A stretch of DNA of 64,000 nucleotides from Pedobacter arcticus A12 (lineage in GTDB: Bacteria > Bacteroidota > Bacteroidia > Sphingobacteriales > Sphingobacteriaceae), in contig NZ_AKZJ01000014.1 of assembly GCF_000302595.1 (NCBI RefSeq), forward strand, positions 62,001-126,000. The letters run 5' to 3'. Numbering within the stretch: the stretch's first letter is position 1; each line of letters begins with the position of its first letter. Below are positions 9,325 to 17,827 of this stretch, in pieces. A model generated the notes under the pieces. That model was not told where the DNA came from, made no database searches, and worked only from the letters and a program-made list of their open reading frames with translations. The translations under genes were made by a program, and so were the position numbers.

Positions 9325-11241
9325 GTGATAAAAAAGGAAACCATTGATAAGATTTTAGAAACTGCTTTAATAGAGGAAGTAGTTGGTGATTTTGTACATC
9401 TAAAAAAACGGGGATCCAGTTTAACTGGGTTATGCCCTTTTCATAATGAGAAATCACCGTCGTTTCATGTTTCTCCGGCCAAAGGGATTTTTAAGTGTTT
9501 CGGTTGTGGAAAAGGAGGAGATTCTGTCCATTTTATCATGGAGCATGAGAAATATTCGTACCCGGAAGCTTTAAAATACGTTGCCAATAAATACAATATT
9601 GAGGTTGAAGAAACCGAAGTAACGCCAGAATTTAAACAAGCTCAAGATCGTAGGGAGAGTTTATACATTGTTTCTAACTATGCGGCTTCGTTTTTTGAGG
9701 ACCGGATGTGGAACAGTGAGGATGGAAAAACCATTGGCTTAGGTTATTTTAAAGAGCGTGGTTTTAGAGACGATATCATCAAAAAATTTCAGCTGGGTTA
9801 TTCGCCGGATGATTGGAGTGCTTTGTTAGATGGAGCGGTAAAAGACGGTTACCAGCAAGAATTTTTAGAGGAAGTTGGCTTGGTGATTAAGAACGACCAA
9901 GGTAGGGTTTACGACCGTTTCCGTGGCCGGGTAATGTTTCCAATTCACAGTTTTACAGGGCGGATAATTGGTTTTGGCGGTAGAACTTTAAAAACGGATA
10001 AAGCCGTTCCAAAATATGTTAACTCGCCAGAAAGTGTGATTTACCATAAGTCTAATGTGCTTTACGGCTTGTTTCAAGCTAAAAAAGCAATTCGGGATTT
10101 AGACAATTGCTATTTGGTAGAAGGTTATGCCGATGTTCTTTCGGTACAACAAGCAGGTGTTGAAAATGTAGTTTCATCATCTGGGACTTCACTTACTACC
10201 GAGCAGATTAGGTTGATCGGTCGATTTACAAAAAGTGTAACCATTTTGTACGATGGAGATGCAGCCGGTATCAAGGCTTCTTTACGTGGTTTAGATATGA
10301 TTTTGGAGGAAGGCTTAGACGTTAGGGTTGTCTCTTTTCCAGATGGGCATGACCCAGATTCGTACATTCAAAAGCTAGGAGCTGCAGCTTTTAAAACGCA
10401 TATTGATAAGAATAAAAAGGATTTCATTTTTTATAAAACAGAGATTCTTTTAAAAGATGCCGAAAATGACCCGATAAAAAAAGCCGGCGTAATTAGGGAA
10501 GTGGTAGAAAGCATTGCAAAAATTCCTGATGCCATTAAAGCTTCGGTGTTTTTAAGGGAGTGTAGCACCTTGCTGCAAATGGAAGAACGCATTTTAATTT
10601 CTGAATTGAATAAAATGCGTTTGAGCAAAATCAAAAAGGAAACACCAAGACCGCATTTTGACGATAGTCCGCCACCAGACGTGGAGGCGATGATGTATGA
10701 GACGCCTGTAGCAAGCGATGAATACCAAGAACGTGACATGTTGCGGGTGTTATTGATGTATGGCGATAGAATGGCAAATTGGGACGATACCACCGACACC
10801 TACATTGGGCCTTATATTGTTTTACACTTAGACGATGTGGTTTTTAGCAATGCGCTTTATGCAAAGGTGGTGAAATACTATAAAGAGGAGTTAGAGCAAG
10901 GACGTTTGCCAAAGGAAAAGGATTTTATTCAGCACCAAGACAGGGAAATCTCGTCATTGGCGGTTTCATTAATTTCCACGCCTTATATCTTGAGCGAAAA
11001 CTGGTATAATATGCATAATATCACGGTACCAGATGAAACTGAAAAACTACATGGAACTGTTATGGGCGCTATTTTTCATCTGAAGAAAAAGAAAATAGGA
11101 AGCATTATTGCTGCCAAGCAAGAAGCTATAAAAGCAGAGAAAGACCAAGATAATGTGATGATTTTAATGAAGGAATATTTAGACCTAAAGGAGGTTGAGA
11201 AATATATTTCTAATTATCTGGGCTCTGTAATTATCAAATAA
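9325..11241 (+). CDS. dnaG: DNA primase
   Basis: Synthesises RNA primers at the replication fork together with the DnaB helicase. The 638 residues contain the N-terminal CHC2 zinc ribbon with ligands C37, H40, C58 and C61, the catalytic core from about 115 to 370 with 'GFGGRTL', and the TOPRIM motifs 'VEGYADVLS' (about 263-271) and 'YDGDAAG'. The C-terminal ~200 residues form the DnaB-interaction region, as usual in Bacteroidota. The start codon is GTG at 9325, giving 'MIKKETIDKILE', which lines up with the standard primase N-terminus. The stop overlaps the yraN start by one base (TAATG). Confidence 0.97.
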   Translation: MIKKETIDKILETALIEEVVGDFVHLKKRGSSLTGLCPFHNEKSPSFHVSPAKGIFKCFGCGKGGDSVHFIMEHEKYSYPEALKYVANKYNIEVEETEVTPEFKQAQDRRESLYIVSNYAASFFEDRMWNSEDGKTIGLGYFKERGFRDDIIKKFQLGYSPDDWSALLDGAVKDGYQQEFLEEVGLVIKNDQGRVYDRFRGRVMFPIHSFTGRIIGFGGRTLKTDKAVPKYVNSPESVIYHKSNVLYGLFQAKKAIRDLDNCYLVEGYADVLSVQQAGVENVVSSSGTSLTTEQIRLIGRFTKSVTILYDGDAAGIKASLRGLDMILEEGLDVRVVSFPDGHDPDSYIQKLGAAAFKTHIDKNKKDFIFYKTEILLKDAENDPIKKAGVIREVVESIAKIPDAIKASVFLRECSTLLQMEERILISELNKMRLSKIKKETPRPHFDDSPPPDVEAMMYETPVASDEYQERDMLRVLLMYGDRMANWDDTTDTYIGPYIVLHLDDVVFSNALYAKVVKYYKEELEQGRLPKEKDFIQHQDREISSLAVSLISTPYILSENWYNMHNITVPDETEKLHGTVMGAIFHLKKKKIGSIIAAKQEAIKAEKDQDNVMILMKEYLDLKEVEKYISNYLGSVIIK

Positions 11242-11606
11242 TGGCTCGCCATAATGACGACGGCAACCACGCCGAACAGCTCGCTAAAGAATTTCTGGAA
11301 ACCAAAGGCTATCAAACTTTAGAAGAAAACTGGAGGTTTAGTCGGGCAGAAGTTGACCTGATTGTTACTAAAGAAAATACGATTGTTTTTATAGAGGTAA
11401 AAGCCAGGTCTGGAACTGGTTTTGGTTTGCCCGAGGATTTTGTAGATGCTAAAAAGCAAAAGCTACTTTCTAATGCCGCTAATGAATATGTTTTTGCGAA
11501 AAACCACCAAGGCGAGATTAGGTTTGATGTAATTGCAGTGCTGTTTAAAAAAGGTTTTGAGCGTTATGAGATCAAACATATTGAAGATGCTTTTTGGAAT
11601 TACTAA
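11241..11606 (+). CDS. YraN family nuclease-fold protein (UPF0102)
   Basis: Small cytosolic protein (121 residues) of the UPF0102/YraN family with an endonuclease-like PD-(D/E)xK fold. The visible core is 'RFSRAEVDLIVTKENTIVFIEVKAR', where D and E-x-K match the nuclease catalytic pattern, preceded by the helix 'HAEQLAKEFLETKGY'. No biochemical role is established for most members. It is translationally coupled to dnaG through the TAATG overlap. Confidence 0.9.
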   Translation: MARHNDDGNHAEQLAKEFLETKGYQTLEENWRFSRAEVDLIVTKENTIVFIEVKARSGTGFGLPEDFVDAKKQKLLSNAANEYVFAKNHQGEIRFDVIAVLFKKGFERYEIKHIEDAFWNY

Positions 11607-11782
11607 GGTGGTTGCTTTAACACAGAGGAAACTGATTTTTTTATAACGATGAGTTGTTTTTAACCACGGAGGGTTGGGGGTGTTGTTTAAAGAATGTTTT
11701 GGGCTTTAATAATATTTTGAACGGAAAAGGGTTTTCAGTATCTATTACAACCTTGTGTTTTAACGGACCTCCAACTATTAAA

Positions 11783-13120
11783 TCAATAATTATCGTGAAT
11801 AAAAGTCAAAATCCGTTCTACTTCTGCTTTTACGGCTTGAGGAGTAGAAACGTAATGGTTATTCATAAAAGAGAACAGGTATTTTTTGCCCGATGCACCA
11901 ATCAAATAACCACTTAGGTTATAGTTATTAGACATTGTTCCGGTTTTGGCAAATACGAAAGGTTTATCAGTAGAAACGAACATATTTTTTAACGTTCCAG
12001 AGTTTCCACCAGCAGGGAATAGGCTAAACAGGCGGTTCTCATTTCCAACTTTATCATAAATTTTTTGCAAAACGGTGGTAAGATCCCTTGGAGTAATTAG
12101 GTTTTGGCGAGACAGCCCCGAACCATCTAACCATTGTATTTTATCAGGCAGTTGTGCAAATAGGTTTTTGTTGGCAACGGAAATCACACTATCTGTACGC
12201 ATAACTAAATGATTAGCAGCAGCGCAGTTTAACAATATTTCCTCTGCTATAAAATTATCGCTTTGTTGTAGCATTTGTTTATAAAGGCTGTCGGCTTTTA
12301 CTCCGTAAATAGTTTTGGCATTGATGGGTACTTTTCTCCAAGGCAGTGTTTCTACTTGTTTAAGTACCAGCCCAGTTGCTAGCAACGTGTCAGACAATAG
12401 GTTAGTAATCGTTGATTTGTCTACTCGTAAGGGGATAGTCTGTTTAAAATCAGGGCTAAACTTTGCAGGGACAGTTAGGTTGTTGTTGTCTAAATCTCTT
12501 TTTACAGTTTTCAAGTTCTGAGAAACCGAAATATCACCGAGATACATAGAAGCCAGATCAGGATAGTATGCCAACTTACCAGAACCGTTATTGTTGATGT
12601 TTATCACGTTTCCATACATCGGAAAAGCAGAAAGTTCTGTTTGGTAATAGTCGTTATAGTCATCCCAGCCCCAACCTTTTCCAAATTTTTCTCCTTTGTA
12701 CCTGCCATTAATTAGGTAAACGTTTTTACCAGAGTTTTTAATAAAATCGAAAGCCTGGTGGTTTTTAAAAGCGGGGTGTAAAAAGGAAGCATCTGCCATT
12801 GGCCAAATAAACAAGGAATCTTTACGGATTGCATATTCTATAGACGGTACAGAATCCCCCAGCATGTTTAAAGCCGTATAAAAAGTCAATAGTTTTGTGT
12901 TTGATGCGGGGATAAAATATTTAGCAGAATTTTTTTGGAACAGCACTTTTTCAGTGCCAATTTCTTTAAGCAAAAAACCTACGTGATGTTGGTTTAAAAC
13001 CGCTGAATTATTAACCAAATCGGCAATGTTCTGATAAGCTACAGGTTTAACTTTTTGTACCGCACAAGATGCAAGAAAGAATAATGATGTGATGATGTTG
13101 GCAATAAAAATTCTTTTCAT
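11783..13120 (-). CDS. dacB: D-alanyl-D-alanine carboxypeptidase/endopeptidase (PBP4 type, peptidase S13)
   Basis: Periplasmic class C penicillin-binding protein that trims or cleaves peptidoglycan peptides. An N-terminal lipoprotein-type signal ends at 'LFFLASC'. The three active-site motifs of the serine penicilloyl transferases are present: SxxK in 'ASNTKLLTFY' (about residues 81-90), SxN replaced in S13 enzymes by 'QQSDNFIAEE' (SDN), and KTG in 'FAKTGTMSNN'. 'DGSGLSRQNLITPRDL' is also typical of S13. The ATG at 13120 (MKRIFIAN) is preferred over an upstream TTG at 13135 because it directly precedes the signal peptide. It is convergent with yraN and divergent from the next gene. Confidence 0.93.
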   Translation of the reverse strand: MKRIFIANIITSLFFLASCAVQKVKPVAYQNIADLVNNSAVLNQHHVGFLLKEIGTEKVLFQKNSAKYFIPASNTKLLTFYTALNMLGDSVPSIEYAIRKDSLFIWPMADASFLHPAFKNHQAFDFIKNSGKNVYLINGRYKGEKFGKGWGWDDYNDYYQTELSAFPMYGNVININNNGSGKLAYYPDLASMYLGDISVSQNLKTVKRDLDNNNLTVPAKFSPDFKQTIPLRVDKSTITNLLSDTLLATGLVLKQVETLPWRKVPINAKTIYGVKADSLYKQMLQQSDNFIAEEILLNCAAANHLVMRTDSVISVANKNLFAQLPDKIQWLDGSGLSRQNLITPRDLTTVLQKIYDKVGNENRLFSLFPAGGNSGTLKNMFVSTDKPFVFAKTGTMSNNYNLSGYLIGASGKKYLFSFMNNHYVSTPQAVKAEVERILTFIHDNY

Positions 13121-13186
13121 AATAATAATTAGCAAAGCTAAATTAGTAAATTGTATGTTAATAAGCCTTCAAAATAATATGGCATA

Positions 13187-14428
13187 ATGTTTTGGAAACT
13201 AAAATATAGGCGAATATTTATAGTGCTGTTTGGCATTTCTGCATTTACTATGCCAGTTTTAGCGCAGGATGGTTTTACGTTTGAAGGCAAAAGAACGCAG
13301 GAGGTTTTAGCATTCAAAAAAAGCAGAGGACTTGTTGTTTTGCCGATTTATATAAACGAAAAAGGTCCGTTTAATTTTATTTTAGATACCGGCGTAGGTT
13401 CTTTGATTATTACGGATAGCAAACTTAAAGATTCTTTAAAACTAAAACATTTACGTGAGATAGCGGTTGATGGTTTTGGAGAAAACGGAAAGTTAATAGG
13501 CTATAGTACTCCTTTTCTTACGTTAAAGGTTGGGAATGCGGTTTATAAAGGGGCATCTGGTATTATTTTAACCCATGATGTTTTTGGTCTTTCGAGCTAT
13601 TTAGGCATGCCGATTCATGGTTTAATTGGATACGATTTTTTCAATAGTTTTATTGTGAAGATTAATTACGAGACCAACCTCCTAAAAGTATTTACTAAAG
13701 AGAAAGCAAGTCTATTTAAAGACGGAATAAAGATTCCGTTTTTAATTACAGATAAAAAACCATTTATAGGAGCTACAGTAGAAACCGACCAAGGGAAAAA
13801 GCTTTTGTTACGTCTTTTGATTGATACAGGTAACGGTAGCCCATTAATGTTAGAATCGTTTGAAAATAAGCAGTTCCAGTTGCCAAATAATTTTGTACAG
13901 GCAAATCTAGGCGTTGGGCTTAGTGGTAATATTAGAGGAGTTAAAGGAAGGATAAAAAAGCTGACTATTGCTAAATTCGATGTTTTCGATTTACCTACTT
14001 CGTTTCCTTATTTTGAAGACGTTGGTGCTAAGGTAAATCCTAATATCCGTAACGGAAGTATCGGAAATCCGTTATTGTCCAGATTTAGTGTAGTGTTTGA
14101 TTACCAAAAGCGTTATGTTTTTTTTAAGCCCCTAAGCACTTTATCTAAGCCGTTTGAGTGTGACAAGAGTGGAATGGAACTAATTGCTACGGGTGAAAAC
14201 TTTGATCATTACATCGTGAGCCGGGTTGAGCCACAATCGGCAGCTGCGGAATTTGGGATTTTAGCTGGCGACGAAATCTCGACTATTAATTTTAAAAAAG
14301 TTGCTACGCTATCGATGGAAGAGATTATAAAACTATTTAGTTCTAACGTCAGGCGGACGCTTTATTTAGAAATTTCTCGCGGAGGTGAACAGATTGTTGG
14401 GGTTTTAGAGCTGAAGGAAAGAATATAA
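13187..14428 (+). CDS. Exported retropepsin-like aspartyl protease with PDZ domain
   Basis: Secreted or periplasmic protein of 413 residues. The signal peptide is about residues 10-26 ('ISAFTMPVLA'). There are two aspartyl-protease half-sites in one chain, 'FILDTGVGSLIITD' (about 64-77) and 'LLIDTGNGSPLMLES' (about 209-223), so the enzyme could fold as a single-chain pepsin-like pair rather than a dimer. A C-terminal PDZ domain follows (about 325-405, 'VSRVEPQSAAAEFGILAGDEISTINFKKV'). This domain layout is common in Bacteroidota; substrates are unknown. A strong terminator follows the gene. Confidence 0.88.
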   Translation: MFWKLKYRRIFIVLFGISAFTMPVLAQDGFTFEGKRTQEVLAFKKSRGLVVLPIYINEKGPFNFILDTGVGSLIITDSKLKDSLKLKHLREIAVDGFGENGKLIGYSTPFLTLKVGNAVYKGASGIILTHDVFGLSSYLGMPIHGLIGYDFFNSFIVKINYETNLLKVFTKEKASLFKDGIKIPFLITDKKPFIGATVETDQGKKLLLRLLIDTGNGSPLMLESFENKQFQLPNNFVQANLGVGLSGNIRGVKGRIKKLTIAKFDVFDLPTSFPYFEDVGAKVNPNIRNGSIGNPLLSRFSVVFDYQKRYVFFKPLSTLSKPFECDKSGMELIATGENFDHYIVSRVEPQSAAAEFGILAGDEISTINFKKVATLSMEEIIKLFSSNVRRTLYLEISRGGEQIVGVLELKERI

Positions 14429-14430
14429 AT

Positions 14431-14459
14431 AGCGCACCGTTTTGGTGAGTCGGTGCGCT
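14431..14459 (+). terminator. Terminator of the aspartyl protease gene
   Basis: A 9-bp perfect stem AGCGCACCG / CGGTGCGCT with an 11-base loop, starting 2 bases after the stop codon and followed by a T-rich stretch (AATTTTATTTT). Confidence 0.75.
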
Positions 14460-14507
14460 GAATTTTATTTTAAGGTTTGCAATTGCAATTTCAAAATCGC
14501 GGTGTTC
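14460..14507 (-). pseudogene. Remnant resembling the 3' end of a GH3 gene
   Basis: On the minus strand this stretch can be read as 'EHRDFEIAIANLKIKF', nearly the same as the last residues of the intact GH3 gene at 15458-17776 ('EPGDFEITIANLKAKF'). At DNA level 14460-14507 and 15470-15517 agree at roughly four bases in five, and the differences fall largely at third codon positions, as in diverged coding copies. The rest of a second GH3 gene is not present. Only 48 bases support this, so a chance match is possible. Confidence 0.4.
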
Positions 14508-14626
14508 TTTTTTTTGGTAAATGGCATTCTCAAATTTGTGATCTCTAAGTATTGATAGTTTTTATAATCGACAAGTCTTAAATAATTACTAAGGTATTTT
14601 ACCCCTACAAACATTTGATTTTTTAA

Positions 14627-15343
14627 CTAAGGGAAAGCAAGAAATGAGACTTGTAATTCTCCTAACTTTTTATAACCCAAAATATTCATGTGTATTGGAT
14701 CCTGATAGTACAATGATTTGTTATAGATGTTATAACCACCTAAGGAAAACTGATCGAGAATAGGTATCCCATGAAGTGCGCAAACTTGTTTTTGCACTTT
14801 AACGTATTGATTCATTCCTTTTTCATAAAATGGATCATACGCACCCCTGTCGTTGAAAGCCTTACTTGAGGTAAAAAAGTAAATGATAGCTTTTGGGTTT
14901 ATCGCATAGATTTTTTTGATGCAATAGTTGATTCCTCCTGCTTGGGTTGTTAGTTTTTCTTCGTCGTAACTATCAAATTCAGTATAATCAGTGTAGGAGC
15001 CAATGGTTCTTTGGTTTGTGTAATCATTTGTGGAAGCCCAAAGAATGTAAATATCGAAAACGCCCGCTTCATTAACCTGTTGTTGGAGAGATTTCCCTTG
15101 TAAGGAAGAAAAGCCTGCTCCACCAACTCCATAATTGGTAACGCTCATTCCCAAGTATTCTTTCCACATGCTTTTTGCACCATCACTTGGAGGTATTACA
15201 GAAACAGAACCTCCAAATACAGCAACAGATTTCCCATAATTTAAGGACTTAATAAGATTCTGCGACTCAATGTTGTTTTGAGAAAATGCACTAGTGGTAA
15301 ATAGAAGAGCTATGGAAATCAGATAGACTATACTTCTTTTCAT
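14627..15343 (-). CDS. Exported SGNH/GDSL-type hydrolase
   Basis: Likely ester hydrolase (carbohydrate esterase or lipase type) exported through a signal peptide (about residues 4-21). Blocks seen: block I as 'VFGGSVSVIP' (GGS in place of GDS, nucleophile serine about residue 46), a glycine in 'NYGVGGAGFSS', block III as 'ASTNDYT', and block V 'DPIHMNILGYKKL' with the catalytic Asp/His pair. At 238 residues it is a complete single-domain enzyme. The position beside GH3 and GH16 genes suggests removal of ester groups from a polysaccharide, but the true substrate is unknown. The same frame stays open for 53 further codons after its TAG stop, down to 14465. Confidence 0.82.
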   Translation of the reverse strand: MKRSIVYLISIALLFTTSAFSQNNIESQNLIKSLNYGKSVAVFGGSVSVIPPSDGAKSMWKEYLGMSVTNYGVGGAGFSSLQGKSLQQQVNEAGVFDIYILWASTNDYTNQRTIGSYTDYTEFDSYDEEKLTTQAGGINYCIKKIYAINPKAIIYFFTSSKAFNDRGAYDPFYEKGMNQYVKVQKQVCALHGIPILDQFSLGGYNIYNKSLYYQDPIHMNILGYKKLGELQVSFLAFP

Positions 15344-15457
15344 GATGTAAATTTTTTAGAAACGATTAATGGTATATTATAAAGTTAAACATCATTAATA
15401 ATTCGATTTATTTATTTTCTAAATTTTCAAAAAAAAAAGAAATTTAGGTCTTAATCT

Positions 15458-17776
15458 TTACTTGATGTTGAATTTCGCTTTAAGGTTGGCTATTGTGATT
15501 TCGAAATCGCCGGGCTCTACCACGGTTTTGTTGTCTGCATTTACAAATGAAAAAGCTGTTTTATTTAGTTTAAAACTGATTGTTTTTGATTCGCCGGATT
15601 TCAAACTTATTTTTTCAAAACCCTTTAATCTTTTTACGTCGGGCGTGATACTGGCGTAAAGATCAGATAAATATAAATCAACCACTTCTTTGCCTTCGCG
15701 GTTACCCGTGTTTTTAACGTCAACAGTTACGGTTAATTCATCATTTGCTAAGATGCTGTTTGCGCTTAACTTTAGGTTACTGTATGCAAACGAGGTATAA
15801 CTTAAACCAAAGCCAAACTCGTATTGTGGGTTATAATCTGCATCGTAATTATAAACGCCTTCCACAACACTTCTGCTTTCGGATGGTTTGTGGTTATAAT
15901 TAACCAAAGAGTTGGGGAATTTAGGATAGTTGAAAGGCAATTTACCCGATGGGTTTTCATCTCCAAATAAAACGCTTGCCAAAGCATCACCTCCAAAATT
16001 ACCTGGCAAATAAGTCATGATAATACCTTGCATGGAAGGCTCGAATTTACTGATGATGCGAGGGCGACCTTCATTTAAAACTAAAATTACTGGTTTGCCA
16101 GTTGCGGCTAACTTTTTAGCGTATTCCGTTTGTAAATCAGATAAGTACAAATCACTTAAATTTCCTGGCGTTTCTGTATAGGTATTTTCGCCTAAGCAAA
16201 GTACAATTGCATCCACATCTTTTGCTGCGGCAATTGCTTCATCCATTTTATCGGCGTATTCTTCAAAATACTTTCCGTCCATTTTATAGCTAACACCAGG
16301 AATAAAACTGACGTTTTCTGCACCTACTTTATTTTGGATTGCTTCCGTAATGGTGTTGTATTTTGACGCAAAATCTTCCACTTTTTCTCCCTGCCAGGAG
16401 TAGCTCCAACCACCGTTTAAAGTACGCATCGAGTTTGCATTTGGGCCCGTTACTAATAGTTTTGCTGTTTTTTTAAGCGGTAAAATATTATCATTGTTTT
16501 TTAACAGCGTAATAGATTCTACCGCAGTTTGGTACGCAGCATTTTCAAATTCTTTACTACCAAATTTTGGATAATCTTTATAATTGGTAACTGGTTTTTC
16601 AAATAAATTTAGCTGATATTTTAATGTTAGAATACGCGTAACAGCTTCATCAATCCTACTTTGTTTTACTTTCCCTTCCTTTACCAAAGCAATTAAATCA
16701 TCACAAAAAGGCTCGTATTGGTAAGCAATCATAGACATATCAATGCCAGCGTTGATCGCCATCATCACGGCTTCTTTATTGTTTTTTGCAACGCGGTCGC
16801 GGGTATGTAAGTTTTCTATATCGCCCCAATCGGTTACAACCAAGCCTTTAAAGCCCAGTTCTTTGCGGAGTAAATTGGTCAGTATTTCATAATTAGCGTG
16901 TACAGGAACTCCGTTGATCAAACCCGAATTAATCATAATGGTATGTGCACCAGCATCTATTGCAGCTTTAAAAGGTGGTAAATGATAATCGCGTAAAGCT
17001 TGGTCTGAGATATATGCAGGTGTTCTATCTTTACCAGAAACCGCTACTTGGTATCCTATAAAATGTTTTAGGCATGAAGCGACATGGAAAGGTGAGGATA
17101 TGTCGTTTTTGTCTCCTTCATATCCTTTTACTACCGCTTTGCCAATTTCTGAGGTCAGAAAAGGATCTTCGCCATAAGTTTCCCAAATACGCGGAAAACG
17201 AGGATCGGGACCTAAATCTAAAACTGGTGAAAAATTCCAAGGAATTCCACTTGCTCGGGTTTCATAAGCAGTTATTTCTGCACCTTTCTTAATCAGATTT
17301 AAGTTTCTGCTAGCAGCCTGCCCAATTTGCTGGGGAAAAAACGTAGCTCCAGCAGTATAAGTTGTACCATGGATGGCGTCAATCCCATAAATTACTGGGA
17401 TATTTAACCTGCCTTTACCAAATTTTTGAATGCCCGAAATGATTGTATACCACTGTTCTGGAGTTCTGGCTCTGTTGTTTGCAGTGTTTAGTATAGAGCC
17501 TACTTTGTATTTGTTGAATACATCGTCCATTATTTTTGGATCAAGCTCTACCGGTTCAAAACTGCTAAAGCGGTCTTTGCCTTTTGTAATTACATCTAAT
17601 GTAACTTGCGCCATTTGCCCTACTTTTTCCTCGAGGGTCATTTTAGAAAGTAAGGACTGGACTTGTTGATTGATTTTTGTTTGCTGGTTTACCGCTTGTG
17701 CTTTGCATGGATGTTGAATAAAACCAAGAAGAAGCAAAGTGAATCCGTAAGTTAAAAAGTGATAAGGATTTTTCAT
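15458..17776 (-). CDS. Glycoside hydrolase family 3 beta-glucosidase
   Basis: Periplasmic enzyme removing glucose from the ends of beta-linked glucans or oligosaccharides (BglX-like). The order is signal peptide (about 8-26), N-terminal GH3 barrel with 'VVTDWGD', whose aspartate D316 is the expected nucleophile, then the alpha/beta sandwich domain, and a C-terminal fibronectin III-like domain ('NTGNREGKEVVDLYLSD', about 672-770). The 772-residue length is normal. It lies in the same direction as the GDPD-GH16, susD and susC genes upstream and 51 bases after the GDPD-GH16 stop, so it belongs to the same locus. Confidence 0.93.
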   Translation of the reverse strand: MKNPYHFLTYGFTLLLLGFIQHPCKAQAVNQQTKINQQVQSLLSKMTLEEKVGQMAQVTLDVITKGKDRFSSFEPVELDPKIMDDVFNKYKVGSILNTANNRARTPEQWYTIISGIQKFGKGRLNIPVIYGIDAIHGTTYTAGATFFPQQIGQAASRNLNLIKKGAEITAYETRASGIPWNFSPVLDLGPDPRFPRIWETYGEDPFLTSEIGKAVVKGYEGDKNDISSPFHVASCLKHFIGYQVAVSGKDRTPAYISDQALRDYHLPPFKAAIDAGAHTIMINSGLINGVPVHANYEILTNLLRKELGFKGLVVTDWGDIENLHTRDRVAKNNKEAVMMAINAGIDMSMIAYQYEPFCDDLIALVKEGKVKQSRIDEAVTRILTLKYQLNLFEKPVTNYKDYPKFGSKEFENAAYQTAVESITLLKNNDNILPLKKTAKLLVTGPNANSMRTLNGGWSYSWQGEKVEDFASKYNTITEAIQNKVGAENVSFIPGVSYKMDGKYFEEYADKMDEAIAAAKDVDAIVLCLGENTYTETPGNLSDLYLSDLQTEYAKKLAATGKPVILVLNEGRPRIISKFEPSMQGIIMTYLPGNFGGDALASVLFGDENPSGKLPFNYPKFPNSLVNYNHKPSESRSVVEGVYNYDADYNPQYEFGFGLSYTSFAYSNLKLSANSILANDELTVTVDVKNTGNREGKEVVDLYLSDLYASITPDVKRLKGFEKISLKSGESKTISFKLNKTAFSFVNADNKTVVEPGDFEITIANLKAKFNIK

Positions 17777-17827
17777 AATTAGGATGTGAGTGGTACTGAA
17801 TGGGAAAATAATGGATTTTAAAACTGC

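Noticed and set aside
10431-10799. 122-codon minus-strand frame inside dnaG
   Set aside because: It lies wholly inside a well-supported primase gene and has no family features.
11654-11917. 87-codon plus-strand frame after yraN
   Set aside because: Half of it is antisense to the end of the dacB gene, it has unusual Cys/Phe-rich composition and no start signal.
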